From: Tetrapyrgos nigripes
Taxonomy: Eukaryota; Basidiomycota; Agaricomycetes; Agaricales; Campanellaceae
DNA: 64,000 bases
Direction of reading: 5' to 3'
Assembly (NCBI GenBank): GCA_013368315.1
Contig: JAACJM010000061.1
Coordinates: 310,001-374,000, forward strand
Shown here: piece after piece, positions 43,035 through 54,920 of the stretch
Numbering within the stretch: the first letter of the stretch is position 1
Layout: every line of letters begins with the position of its first letter
The notes under the pieces: generated by a model
What the model was told of the DNA's origin: nothing
What the model saw: the letters and a program-made list of their open reading frames with translations, nothing else
The model's database searches: none
Position numbers and translations under genes: made by a program

Positions 43035-45290
43035 GTTTCTTCAAAATACAACTCACGACTCAATGAGTACCGTGGACGAAGGGGAAGTTTGGGTTGTGGT
43101 TGAGTTTGAGTATTGTGAGGAAGGAAAGGGGAGGAGAAGGACTAGGAGATTGTTCGTCGTTTTCACCGATGTTCCTGCGGTATGGTATGGATGGTTCTGG
43201 GACAAAGGATGGCCATGGGCAGGTACGTTCATTTTCCTTGCTCTTGTGTTTCCTTTCCATTTTACTTCTCGCTCTTTTACTACTGGCTCTTGTCTCCATT
43301 TTTGTTTTTGTTTTTGTTTTTGTTCTTTCTCTTCTTACATGACCAACCCATGCTATAGGTTCATTTGTACAAGCTGTACACAAGCTGTCACTCCCAAAAT
43401 CCTCGAGTCAAGCTCTCCGCTCATCACTCTCACTAGGCAAGCCTAAAGCTCCAAGTTGTAGCTATGCTGATTCATGTGCACGAAATGGAAAAAACAGTCC
43501 AGATGGTTCTTTCAACTTTGATGGCGGATATTGCCATTATGCCCAAATTACGCAGCAGCCCAAATTATACAAACCCATCCACCTGCCAGAAGTCGTCATA
43601 CCTTTGTTTCCTTCATCCAACCCTAGCTTCGTTCTACTGTCAAGTTCCTGTCGTACTATACTCAAGCAGTCGCCAGAGGCAAAGAAGCGGCGAGTCCCAA
43701 GAAAAACAGCTCAACACCTCTTCACTCTGGCGTCGGTGGGCTACAGACTTCGATGCAAGGTGTTCCTTATGCCCTCTTATCTATCTCTGACCGCCACTCA
43801 TCACAATCCTCATTCCCATTGTCAACGTTTCTCGTTTTCTGATTCTCTACTGTCATGCTGTCACACAGGTCACACTTTCAAACTCGAATGTCCAAAACAA
43901 CAAAACATCGCAGCACGTCAAGACTCTGTGCAGTCCTCTTCAAATTCACGGTAGCAAATGCGGAATACTACTCGGTGCTCTGAAAGGAGCCGGATGGTCC
44001 TAACACTGCTAGTTCTTGAGTTATCTCAAGGGCTCAGTTTTTAGATGACGAAATCTCCGAAGACTTTCAGTGTGTGTGCATTTTCTGTCTATTCATGATT
44101 CCATCGTTGTTGTTGTCATCTTCCGACGCCAAGGTGGTGACTACTGAGGCGTCCAGGACAATAAGGTATGTTCGCTTTCATTGTTTCCATTGTTTTCATT
44201 CCTTGTTCTCTCGTTGCTCTCTCTCTTTTTGTTTTAAATCTGGGTTTTATGCGATGATATAAACACATACTAACCACTGTCCTCTTTCCCTTCCCTTCCT
44301 CCCTTTCATACCCTTCTCTGCACCTTTCTTGTCCAACCGTGTCGCCCATTCCTCAAGCCTGATGTCAGATGTAAACTCTCAGGATCGTTCTCTTCTTCCA
44401 GCTCTATATTTCGCCCAGGCTCACCCCACTTGTTCCCTGTGACACTTCTAAACCATCAAACACATCAAAGCCCTAGAAACTTGCTCCTCTGCTTCTATTC
44501 GCCATATTACTATTGCTCCCTCCCCATCCAATGCCAGATTTAGTGCAACACACTTGGCAGTGGCGGCTACCTTATACCCGCTCCACTCAAAACACCTAGT
44601 CCAACGCCTCAAATGCTACTCGGTAAACAGCCATCAGGAACTTGAAGGAGGGTCTTGTCCGGGGATGATTGATGACAAGGTATGTACGTTCGCTTTTACT
44701 TTCATTTCGTTCTGCCTTTCCTTTCTCGCGCTGTCTTTTCTCAAATTTTATTTTGTTTCAATCTGATATAAACATGTATTAACCCCTTCTTTTTCTTACT
44801 TCTGTAGCTTTTTGTCCCCTACCCAACGCTTGTATTCGTCCAAAAAATGCTCTCTCCACGCTCGTTAGCTCTCCACATCCAATCCTACTCTCTGGCTCCA
44901 AGAAGATGAAAATTTATCAAGCCGACTCAATTTGGGACGTTTGAACAGAGTAGAGATTAGAAGTTGGGGAAAGAAAATGAAGGGGATGGGGAGATGGTTG
45001 AGAGTCGCATTGGGGTTGATGTTGATGTCGACAAAGATGCTGACTAAGCGAAGATTTTGGGAGCAAAGAGGTTACAGAGTAGATGAAGCCAGACCTAGGT
45101 AGACCTAGATACAGAAAGAAATAGTTAAATATTGACAGCTAGATCATGACTAGTTGGACACATACCTCAAATAGTATATTTTCTGAATCTCGAGACTCGC
45201 ACACATAGCCCTCTGATGAATTTGAAGCAAGGCAAATCCTCAAAACCTCTTTTCTTGATATCGTCAGAGTCAGAGCAACAAGGAAGGAGT
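43035..45290 (+). other. diverged cassette, right part
   Basis: It resumes the cassette after the copia insertion. The exon-like start (43063 onward) ends DGSGTKDGHGQ before GTACGTTC at about 43221. Further modules match 20690-22330: the C-terminal-like stretch near 43700-43950, an exon end GTATGTTCG at about 44165 with ACTAACC at about 44269, and GTATGTACG near 44680 with TATTAAC. Stops occur in all frames across copies. Function unknown. Confidence 0.4.
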
Positions 45291-45621
45291 CATGGAATCT
45301 GGAAGATGAAGAACGACTCAAACAAGAGCAGGGTGAACAGGAGAAACAGAATATGCAGAAACAGCCCTTTCCTGCCAATACATGAAATCACAGCAAATAC
45401 GAATGCACAAATAAACCCTCCTCCCACACCCTCATGAAAGAAATCAGCCATCAGGAAAGACTTCTTCAAAACCCTCTTCAAACCAAGAAAACAAACACCT
45501 TGGATGAAGAAAAGAGATGGGTTTGGGAGTGGGAACACTAGGAAGAGGGTAATGAAAGAAAGAGATGGTGGTGGGGATGGAAGCGGTGGTAGTGGATATA
45601 AATGTGGCTCAGAGCCAGGTA
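45291..45621 (+). other. block C cassette, first part
   Basis: It matches 7480-7790 but lacks MITE-1. It ends at the TA where the TIR element inserted and resumes at 48787. A second copy of the same exon lies at 48970-49200, so block C carries a local tandem duplication of this exon. Confidence 0.5.
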
Positions 45622-48600
45622 AGGTAGCCGACATCCATTGACATCGATGGTGACATAAGCGTGACATGTCACGCGTCACACGGCACAATTTTTGTTCGAG
45701 TCAGAATTTTTTTTTTTCAAGCTGCCAAGGCCTCCAACCGGTCCCCCTACCTTACATCTATGTAGCTACTACCTGCGTATGAGCCTCGTCAAACTCCTGG
45801 AGGATTGTATCAGGTACTACTCTATGTCCCCTGTATCTTTTCGCTGCCCATGCAGCCTGTTTTCCACTCAAACCCTTTCTGTATGCATCCATAAATCTAT
45901 CTGCTCGTCTCGCAAACTTTCGCATTGTTTTGAGGGGTATTGCCTGCAGTGCCCGGACCATGTTCCTTTCCAAATCAGCCTCTTTTGTAGACTCGGGGAA
46001 TTCTCTATAGACTCGCTTCGCAAATCCCCAGCATTGTTCAATAAAGTTTAGCTCACAGTGATACTTTGGAAAGTAGATCACTGTGTAGCCTCGCTTTTCA
46101 CAATGTTCCTCCAACTGGGTCTTTTGAGCCTGGAAATCTGACTGATTATAGAGTATACGACGATAACAGCACGTAGTCGAGTTTTCGGGACACTTGAAAC
46201 CTTTGCATTCTCTGAGGAGGGTGGCCGGGTCCGGTAAATCTGCACCTTTTTCACGTCTCTCTTCAATGATCTTCCGCATTCCTTTGAACCATCCAGGGTG
46301 TGTACAATCATTTGATGGATAATAAAAGGACTGAGGACTGCCATCAGCAAATTTTCCATCGCGCATTTGCTTCTTTTGACCAGTTAATTTGCCATCAAGG
46401 TCCTTCTCGTCAAAATAGCCCCAGTTCTTGTTCATCTTGATTGGCATTTTGAGTGCTGTGAGTGCGTCTGGTGCCCAAGCAGTGTGTGTCTTTGCATTGT
46501 CATATGCAAAGACATGTGTCTCTTCGGAGTAATCTTCGTCGAGAATATCCATTGCGATTGTGGCCTGTTTCAGAATGTCCTCGTTACAGAAATAACCATC
46601 CCAATTTTTTCCTGCTTTGAAGACAACAGCAGCAGTCTTCTGAGGTGTTCCATTGTTGTGATCTTTTCCGACCAGCCAGCCATAATCTGGAGATATGAAT
46701 TGAGCATACATTGCAGAACAGCCTTCACCCTTAGGTTTTGGTGTTGCTTCCTCATCATTAGACACCCATCGCAAGGTTCGACAATCATTTGTATAGAACG
46801 TCGACTCATTGTGTCTCCAAATCACTGTAATCCTCCCATCAGGAGAAACTGACAGTGCTTGGGAATTTTTGTTGCCGTCCTTGTCATATTGACGCATGTG
46901 CGTGGCCAGCTTTTTCCATGTGGGAAGAAACTTGTCCTGTCTGTATTCCACCACATCATCCCTCTCATGACCGTCTGAGAACTGTCCCTTTGGTTCCTTT
47001 CTCCATCTGAATCGCATCTTCTCCATCCAGCGCTCAGCAGTTCGTTCAGTAATCCCCTTCTTTAGCTTTAGCCGTGTCCATATTTCAGGAGAGTTCACAA
47101 ACTCAACGACATGACAGGAAGAGACATATTTCCCTATGCCCTGCAAGTGAAGGTGAAGTTCCTGTCCCAGATCTTCGTCTTCAAGCATAGACTTATTGCC
47201 TTTGCCATATTTAGCCACGGGTAACACGCTGGTGTCAGAAAACTCGATAGTCCAGACCCTCAGCATGCATGACAACCAAGGTCCTTTTCCAGTGGATGCA
47301 GCAATCAAATCAGCACACACCGTCCATCCAGAATAGCTCTTAGATGGATAGAGCCAAAGAAACGACAACATAAGCTCCAAACGAACCCGTAGGACATTGT
47401 TCATCACAGGAGGCTTTTTGTGTCCAGGTCCTGTGTTTCGTCTGGGTTGCAGCATCTGGTCAAGTTTGTCAATGCATTCATCAACTTTCTTGGCATTCGG
47501 AACTGATGTTTTTGTTTTCAGCTCCTTGAGGGCTTCGGGTTCACGTTCACATTCAGTTTCGATTTCGAGTTCAGGTACGGGTTCGAGTTCAGGTACGGGT
47601 TCGAGTTCGAGTTCGGGTATGGGTTCGAGTTCAGGTGCGGGTATGGGTATGTGTTCATGTTTGAGTTCAGGTTCGGGATCTAGATGCATAAAGACCGAGT
47701 CTGGTATGTCCTCTAGTCCATCCTCCTCGAGTAGATGCTGAACTGATGGATCCAGAGTCCTTTGAGGGAGGAACATGTCTTCATTGTCTACCTCTTCAAT
47801 TGTCACAGCTATCCTATGGCTCTCCGCGTTCTCCTGAGGTTCCTCCAAGGGTATGGCAGCTTGTGCAACGTCCACCGAGTCCTCATCAGATTCTTTGTTG
47901 AAATATTTCAGGATCCCACCTCCGTGCTGCTGTCAGTTCTTCTGGTCCTGGGCTTGATATTTACGTTGAGTGCGTTTGGCTGGTTTTGTGCCAATGGGCT
48001 TCGTTGTGAAGTAGGGACCCTTGGCCTTGGTTGGCATGCTTGAGACATCACTGTGGGTCTTTGACTTGGTGAGGAATGCTTTTAGCCGGTTTGATCCATC
48101 GTTTAACCACTGAAGCAGACTGTTCTCCTCCTTGAATACAGGAACATCACCATCATTGCGAGAGAATAGTGAGTCGTTGTCAGCCTGGTTCACATGATCA
48201 AGAAACTCAACCTCCAGTTGGTCAAGAGAATCTGTGTCCGAGTCCAAAGCACCAGGTTCGTCGTCATCTTCGTCACTTGCTGCATCACTAAGCTCTGTTT
48301 CAGTCTTGAGAGGAGTGAGTTTTGGCTTTTTCTGGCCAAAAGGTCAGTGTTATTCATCATACACCTGATCTGACTGTGAACTTACCTTTGCTCGCTCACC
48401 TAGGTTCTTGAGATTTCTATTTCTTTTCAGAGCAGGCATGGTTGGGGTGTAGGAGGCAAGATTTCATGTCAAAACCGGGGATGTTAACTAGAAGAATTGC
48501 TTAATTTGGTAATCACATGACTGGCATAATTGAAAACGTCATTTTTCTAATATGGGTGTCAATAAGATCAGAAACTGTTTTTGAGCGTTTTGAGGAAAGT

Positions 48601-48786
48601 CAACTTTTTTCTGACAAAACTCAAGAACAAAAGCATATATTGAGAAACGGAGACGACAGCTCTTCTACAAAATGAGGATAGACTATGTCTATGGTTTTAC
48701 TTTGACTACACTCCTCGTTGTCATCGAGCCTTGTTAGTCATCATAGATGTCACCTGATAGTCGATGTCAATGGATGTCGGCTACCT
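45622..48786 (-). mobile_element. 3.2-kb TIR DNA transposon with TA target duplication
   Basis: 3165 bp, with inverted termini identical over 26 bp starting AGGTAGCCGACATCCATTGA and flanked by TA (45620-45621 and 48787-48788). Subterminal GGTGACAT repeats follow on both sides. One spliced transposase gene fills the interior. The target duplication and the D...E-type catalytic layout point to the Tc1/mariner-IS630 supergroup, but the protein is twice the usual Tc1 size. Confidence 0.9.
45758..48439 (-). pseudogene. large DDE transposase (Tc1/IS630-like), inactivated
   Basis: ATG at 48439 (MPALKRNRNLKNLGERAK), an intron 48332-48385, then an acidic exon. The frame is continuous to 45758 apart from one TGA at 47933-47935. 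The protein would be about 870 residues. Pro-Glu repeats (EPELEP type) lie near 47560-47690. The catalytic half has WRHNESTFYTND (the family normally has HDES here, so the first catalytic Asp appears changed to Asn, codon 46807-46809), D in VFAYDNAKTHTAW and E in KYHCELNFIEQCWG. A CGY-type Cys-rich insertion lies between the last two. A stop plus loss of a catalytic residue argues for a dead copy. Identity of the family is from motif memory. Confidence 0.85.
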
Positions 48787-50340
48787 TATGATCAGGTATA
48801 TTCTTTTCATTTGCTTTGTTTCAATTCTTCGTTGTGTTGTCATGTGTTTTTTTCTCTGAGTCATTCTTTTCCTTTCTTTTTCCTTCGTATTGTTCTCAAC
48901 CTCTTTTCCCCCAATCTATTTGTGTTGATAAGAGCTTACGCTAATCAAACACTCTCTTCTTTCCCCCTCACAATCACGGCAAATACGAACGCACAAATAA
49001 ACCCTCTCCCACACCCTCACAAAAGGAATCAGCCATCAAGAAAGACTTCTTCAAAACCCTCTTCAAACCAACGAAATGAACACCTTGGATGAAGGGAAGA
49101 GATGGGTTTGGGAGTGGAAACACTGGGAAGATGGTAATGAAAGAAAGAGATGGTGGTGGGGATGGAAGTAGTGGTAGTGGATATAAATGTGGCTCGCAGC
49201 CAGGTATGATTAGGTATATTCTTTTTGTTTGCTTTCTTTCAATTCTTCGTTGCGTTGTCATATGTTTTTTTCTCATTCTTTTCCTTCGTCACTACAAATG
49301 TACACTCCCTATGTCCCCACCTGGCAATGCACCAGCACTCACATTGCTGGATGCCTTCACCTTGTTCCTGTATTGTCCCCTGTCTCAAAATGGAATTTCA
49401 TCGAAAACAGATGTCTTCAGATTTGATTATGATGCTGGTGGGGGTAGTGGGAGGAAGGGGAGCATGGCCTTTTCTATGCGATGAATGTCTACTTTGGCTA
49501 TTGCGACTTGAGAGGCAGAGAAAGGCCAGTCTTGTTGGGCGTGGTGTTGATCACAATGAAGATCGGGATCAATACAATGGCTTTTGGGAGAGAAAGCCCA
49601 GACTGTCAGTGACTGAAAATATATGCTTGACCTATTTGTCTTCATCGTTTTTGGTATTTTGGCACAGTGTGCACCGGCTCAATCTCAGCCTTGATGCTAT
49701 ATTCCTAGCATAGAGAATGGCAGTGGGGCTAAAGAAGGATGGCTTTGGTGGTGACAAAGATGGTGTTGACCTTGCTTTTTTAATATTCTGTTGCGTATGT
49801 TTTTTGTTAGAGTTTTGTCTGTATTCCAATATTTCAAGGATTTTCATTTGTTTTCACCAACATCCTCAATGAACTGATGCAAAACTGATGTCACCTATCT
49901 CGCATATTTTTTCTCTGATATTTGATTTTTTTTCTGGTTTGTTTTCTTTTTCATATTTGTACTACACATGCACATTCACTGACCACGTCCACTCTTTCTG
50001 CCCCACTCGTCTTATTCCTCCCAACCTCCCAAACCCCCACACCCCCTCACCATTTCCCCTTGCCCTCAACAACTTACAAATCATAAATCAAAAGTAAAGA
50101 CGGCTTCATCTACGCAAATTGATGCCTGGCGCACAACCCCCCCTTGACCCCCCCTTCCCCCTTTACACCATATCTGGATGAATGGGACCCGAGGGGGAGG
50201 GGGTAGGAGGCAAATGGTGAAGATATAAGGACAAGTGAGGTGTGGGGCAAAATTATTAGGACAAAGTAATATATCTTAATTTTTTGGTATACTGAACAGG
50301 GAATAAACTTTTTATAAAATACTAACAAGATAGATACCTA
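48787..50340 (+). other. block C cassette, second part
   Basis: It resumes the cassette intron after the TIR element (48789-48970), repeats the Lys/Phe/Pro plus Gly/Ser exon (48972-49200, GDGSSGSGYKCGSQP) and its GTATGATTAGG donor, and continues with the same downstream modules as block A (49280-50110). It is more diverged than A and B are from each other. Confidence 0.45.
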
Positions 50341-50368
50341 TGTAAGCAGCAGAAATTTTGAATTAATC

Positions 50369-50640
50369 CTACTCAGTGGCTCCATGTTCTCGCAGATATC
50401 TCACTACCTCTGGTTCATCTCCTTCCTGTGCTGCTTTGAGTACAGACCCATATTTCTGTCCCTTTCCATTAACATCCACACTCTTCTCCTCCACAAAATA
50501 CTTGACAACATCCAACCTGCCCATATATGCTGCTGCTTGCAGTGGAAACCCATACTCCCCTCCTTTTGCATTCACATATGCCCCCTTCTCCACAAGATAT
50601 TTGACAATATCCAAATGTCTCTCTATCTTAATTTTTATGA
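50369..50640 (-). pseudogene. ankyrin-repeat remnant, block C
   Basis: Three ankyrin units without the DUF6535 half, open in one frame from HLDIVKYLVEKGAYVNA to REHGATE at 50369. It corresponds in position to the remnants at 9164 and 25535, but is shorter and less damaged. Upstream in its frame the sequence is non-coding spacer. Confidence 0.8.
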
Positions 50641-50741
50641 AAATCAATGTATTACATGTGTATATTGAACAAAGAGGAAATTTTTGATAAAATACTAACA
50701 AGATGGATATCTATGTAAGTACCAGAACTTCTGAATGAGCC

Positions 50742-53604
50742 CTACTGAGTTGCCCCATGGTCTTGCAGATATTTCACTACCTCTGGTCGATGTGCAATCT
50801 GTGCTGCTTTGAGTGCAGACCCATATCTCCCTCCCTCTGTATTAACATCTGCCCCCTTCTCCACAAGATACTTGACAATATCCAAATGTCCCCATGGTGC
50901 TGCTGCTTGCAATGCAAACCCATATGTCCCTCCTTCTGCATTAACATCTGCCCCCTTCTCCACAAGATACTTGACAATATCCAAATGTCCCCAATATGCT
51001 GCTGCGTGCAATGCAGACCCAAATTCCCCTCCCTCTGCATTAACATCTGCCCCCTTCTCCACAAGATACTTGACAATATCCAAATGTCCCTCTCCTCCTG
51101 CTGCTTGCAATGCAAACCCATAATGCCCTCCCTTTGCATTAACATCAGCTCCATTTTCAACCAACACCTTGACTATATGGAAGTATCCATTTTCAGCTGC
51201 ATCATAAAGTGCATATCCTGGTTCTTGAGGAGGAAAGTGAGAAATATCCTTAGCCTTTCTCCAGAGGCTGTAGAGCGATGAACAGACTTTGTGATTATCT
51301 GTTTCATCCCTCCTCCTCAGTGTACCCCATATGAAGGCCTGAATGGAATTCCAGTTGAGATCCACATAGCAGTTCAAAGCTGGAAAGTCTTTGGTTCCCC
51401 CCCATAGATCTTTATAAGCAGTATCATGGAAAACACCATGCACAGCCTGATGAACCACCTCCTGGATGGAATCATTTGATTGCAGAGATTGTAGCCATTT
51501 AAGGCAATAAGCCAACATAGTGTGATGTCGAGTAGATGAGGATGATAATTGGTAATTGTCTTCCCATGTGAGAGGGATAAGGTGAAGAAACACGGTCTCT
51601 GCATGCCTGAGAGACGTGTTTGGAGCAGAGGGCCATTCAGGTGGGGCAAGATTTGAAAGGTGGCTGCTCCAAGAATCATGGTAGTTATTTTGCCCATGAT
51701 AGGTGACTAGTTTCCAAAAATATTGAAAAATGCTGAGAGGAAACATAAGAAGATGGAGGAGGGCAAAAAGTATTGGGACTCTATATGGGCATTGGATGTG
51801 AATGACAGGGATGATGATGCTCCCAAAATACATCAAAAAGGATATCCCAGTGACAGAGACCACAATCCAGCAAAGGGATTGATGAAGCTCTGAAACATAG
51901 ACTGAAAGGCCAACCATGAAGAGGCCAAGGGATGCATGGAGTATAATAGGTAAGAGCCCAATGATCTCAGGAACTCTCCACTTTTCAAATCCAAGGTAGC
52001 GGAATTGACGGATTTTGGCACGCTCCTGAGCATTACCAGTGGGAAGGGAGAAATTATATGCTTGAAGCCATTGCTTAACAAGCACAGAGAGAAGAGCTGT
52101 AGCCAGGGAGAGGGACAGGGAGGCAAAGAACAGTCCGTTGATCCAAAGATCCTTGGTACTGACATCAGTGTTATCCAAATTAACTGATGCCTGTGGAACA
52201 GATTGCAGAGTTGTTGTGTTCCCAGCAGCACGAAGCAGCTGGTTCTGCTCAAGCATAAGACTTGCTGTGATCTTGGCGTAATCTGGTTGAAGATTTACAA
52301 CAGTGGAAATGACAAAAGATGTCACTACAGCAGAAAAGAGTGCCGCCTATTACTTAGGTGAACAAAGCATTCAATATGAACCATTTTTTGCACTTACAAA
52401 GACAAGTAGAGCATCAAGAGTGTCCCTAAAACCCTTCAACATCTCATCATCAAAAGTTTCTGCCTCATCAAGGTAAACTTTCCACACTCGGGCATTCTCC
52501 CTTGCCTCTTTGCCAAACTTGTCTGCTGGGTATTTACGAGTATAGTCATAGTCTCGGGTTCCTAAGAGAACAGTTGATTAATCAGAGAGTTGTAGGATTA
52601 TCATAAAGACTCACCAGTGTATGAACTCTGGTATTCCGGGATACCCAGCAGCTGGCAAAGATTCCCTTGCTTCTTCTCAGTGTCAAGCTGACAAGTTGGG
52701 TTACTTGGCTTTGCATTTTTGGAGTCCGTGTCTATAGTACAGTCATCATGTAGTCAATGAAAACAGGCATTCTATCCAATATACTATGATTACTCACTGG
52801 TTTCCTGAAGTGAGGAAAGAAGTGCACCCTCCAAGATTTGTACAATGGTATTATCTGGTGACTTGCCACCTTCTAATTCTAAATATTCAGTATGGGACCA
52901 ACAGAATGAGACAGTGTGTTACCTACCCTTGTTGGTATCTTGAGAATTTGGTTTACCCAGTACACTGGGAGCAGCCTCATCCTTGGTGTCTGCATACATG
53001 TGAGAGGACATTTCTTTCAAAAGTAGGTAATTACTTACTATTGTTCGCTGTAGGTTCAGACTTGGATTTTTCTTCCATAACATTAATATTACGGACTAAC
53101 AGAATAGTCAGTATCTCAGTATCCAAATCAGACGAAGAAACAACAGCAGACTCACCTTCGGAATCTGTCCGAGCATCCTGAGCATTTGAGGAATGCTGGG
53201 AAGCCATACTGTTTGAACGAACGGAGTGTCCAGTAGACTGAGGCAGGGCTGCAGGAGTTTCGTTTTTTTCGCCTGCATCGTGCGCGACAGATCCCGGCTT
53301 CACCGGAACACTCGTAGTGCTGGCGGCAACAGATTGGGACGGGTCAGATTTCGGCTCTGCAGTTGCATTCGAGTCAGCGGTGTCGTTGGTAAATCTAGCG
53401 AAAAACAGACTCACCCTTCCCCTTTCTTTTCTCGTTTCCAGCCCTATCTGCTGCCGGCGCAGAGGATTTCTCGGAGGATTGACGCCGTCTGACACCCGCC
53501 TGTCCCTTCACTGCGCTACTTAGGCTATTTCGAGCTTCTTCCGATGGTTGTGGGATGTTTGGAACAGAGGGGGGGATTTTGTGCTGGGATTGTGGGTCGT
53601 TCAT
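50742..53604 (-). CDS. DUF6535-ankyrin membrane protein, copy C (probably intact)
   Basis: The ATG at 53604 starts MNDPQSQHKIPPSVP. Short Ser/Thr-rich exons follow, then a conserved exon (SSYTGTRDYDYTRKYPADKF), the DUF6535 exon with the four-A run intact near 52430, and the main exon 52346-50742. Hydrophobic helices match copy A (LWINGLFFASLSLSLATALL; GLLPIILHASLGLFMVGLSV; VVSVTGISFLMYFGSIII). The array has only five ankyrin units, ending DHGATQ. No frameshift or stop is visible in exons I could trace, so this is the best candidate for a working gene. The exon around 52620-52720 differs clearly from A and B. Role unknown; membrane-anchored ankyrin platform by inference. Confidence 0.82.
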
Positions 53605-53677
53605 GGTGCGTGTGGTGGTGGCGGTGGTAGTGGAAAGAGTCAACGTGTGTACTGACAGGAAGTATGATTCCACAACA

Positions 53678-54180
53678 CAGTGTTCGCCATAAGGGTTAAG
53701 CCTTACTTATGCTAAGGGCTTAACTTCTTAAGAGACGTAAGCCGTAACAATACTGGCAACCCTTAAGCACCCTTAAGTACGGCTTAAGATGTAGTAGTCA
53801 CATGAAATTAGCTGAGAACAATTTTTTTTACTGTAGCTTAGTAGGCTACGCGTCGATGCTGGTCTACTGTGACATGACCGCCGCAACGGTCCTATGGGAG
53901 TACTTCTATAAAGGTACCACGCAAAATACAAGCCACTGGAATAGGGCTGTCCACCGTATCCGTATATACGGGGGACACGGGCGGTATATACAGTTACGAC
54001 GCCGTACCGTACGAGGGTCGAGGATGAGTTTTGATGGCACGGTAGCGGCACGGCTTACCCCTGTAGACGGGATTTGCCATACGGCAATACGGCCGTGTTG
54101 ACGGGTCACCACGTAGCCAAGGTGTCCCTCTACAAAGCCCAGAACCACCCTCTTTCACTAACCTGAACTCTCTATCAGGT
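53678..54180. other. probable left end of a decayed hAT insertion
   Basis: Block C matches A and B up to CCACAACA at 53677. The next bases are CAGTGTTCGCC, a hAT-like terminus, followed by repeated TTAAG/CTTAAG motifs (53693-53790). Homology to the cassette resumes near 57490, so 53678-57489 is inserted material. A matching right terminus was not found. Confidence 0.45.
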
Positions 54181-54920
54181 TTTCCTCAAAAGCGCAGCTT
54201 TTACTTTTGTATCTCAATACAAAAAGGTTCAGGTTACCGGTCATGAACTGGATGAATATTTCAAACTCTCTCCGGAAGACATAGACCGTTGCGATCTGAT
54301 TCGCTGGTGGTATGCTCGTCAGGCTCAATTTCTAAATCTGTACAGGCTTGCAAGAGATTTGCTACATCAGTATTTTGACAAATCTCTGGTCCGCTGGTGC
54401 CTGCCAAAATTTGGCGGGCGCCAGTGGAAACCAGTTACCAGATGCTAAGCGAGCTTAAGCGACCAGCCAAGTCAAAACTCCCACCAGTAGAAATCTTAAA
54501 TTGCGATGTGTGAAGCTTCCTCCCTGCTGATGCCCTCTGTAAGATGTTAGAATACGTTGATTTGTGTGTAAGACAATGTGTATGATAGGAATATAGGGCA
54601 GGATACAAGGGGAGGAAGATACATGCATGCAAAATTATGGGTACCAGCCGAACCAGTGGGAAAGTCCGCCAGAACTTTGTCAAAACACTGATGTAGCAAT
54701 CCCTGGTGAGTCTCTTTGTTGTTTCTTATACCTTGCTGTACGTATACTGACTTGTTGTTAAGGCTCTGCAGTTGCTGTTGAACGGGTGTTCTATGGAGGG
54801 AGATACAATCTCACTTCGTCGGGGCAGCTTGCAGCCAGAGATCATCAGGGCACTGATGATTTGAAGAATTATATCAAACTTCATCACAAAGCAATCCTGG
54901 ACGTGACAGGGAACGAGTAG
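54181..54920 (+). pseudogene. hAT transposase, C-terminal remnant
   Basis: The reading ELDEYFKLSPEDIDRCDLI then WWYARQAQF and NLYRLARDLL is a hAT core just before the dimerisation domain. MITE-1 interrupts it. It resumes with AIPG, an intron 54705-54762 (GTGAGT...TTAAG), and GSAVAVERVFYGGR, after which a frameshift leads to TISLRRGSLQPE. This is the hAT dimerisation motif. The N-terminal part is not recognisable upstream. Clearly inactive. Confidence 0.85.
54365..54692. mobile_element. MITE-1 in the hAT remnant
   Basis: 328 bp with termini CATCAGTRTTTTGACAAA, flanked by TA (54363-54364 and 54693-54694). Removing it and one TA restores the hAT reading DLLAIPG exactly. It shares its interior with 23468-23794. 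TA duplication and lack of ORF suggest a Tc1/mariner-type MITE. Confidence 0.92.
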
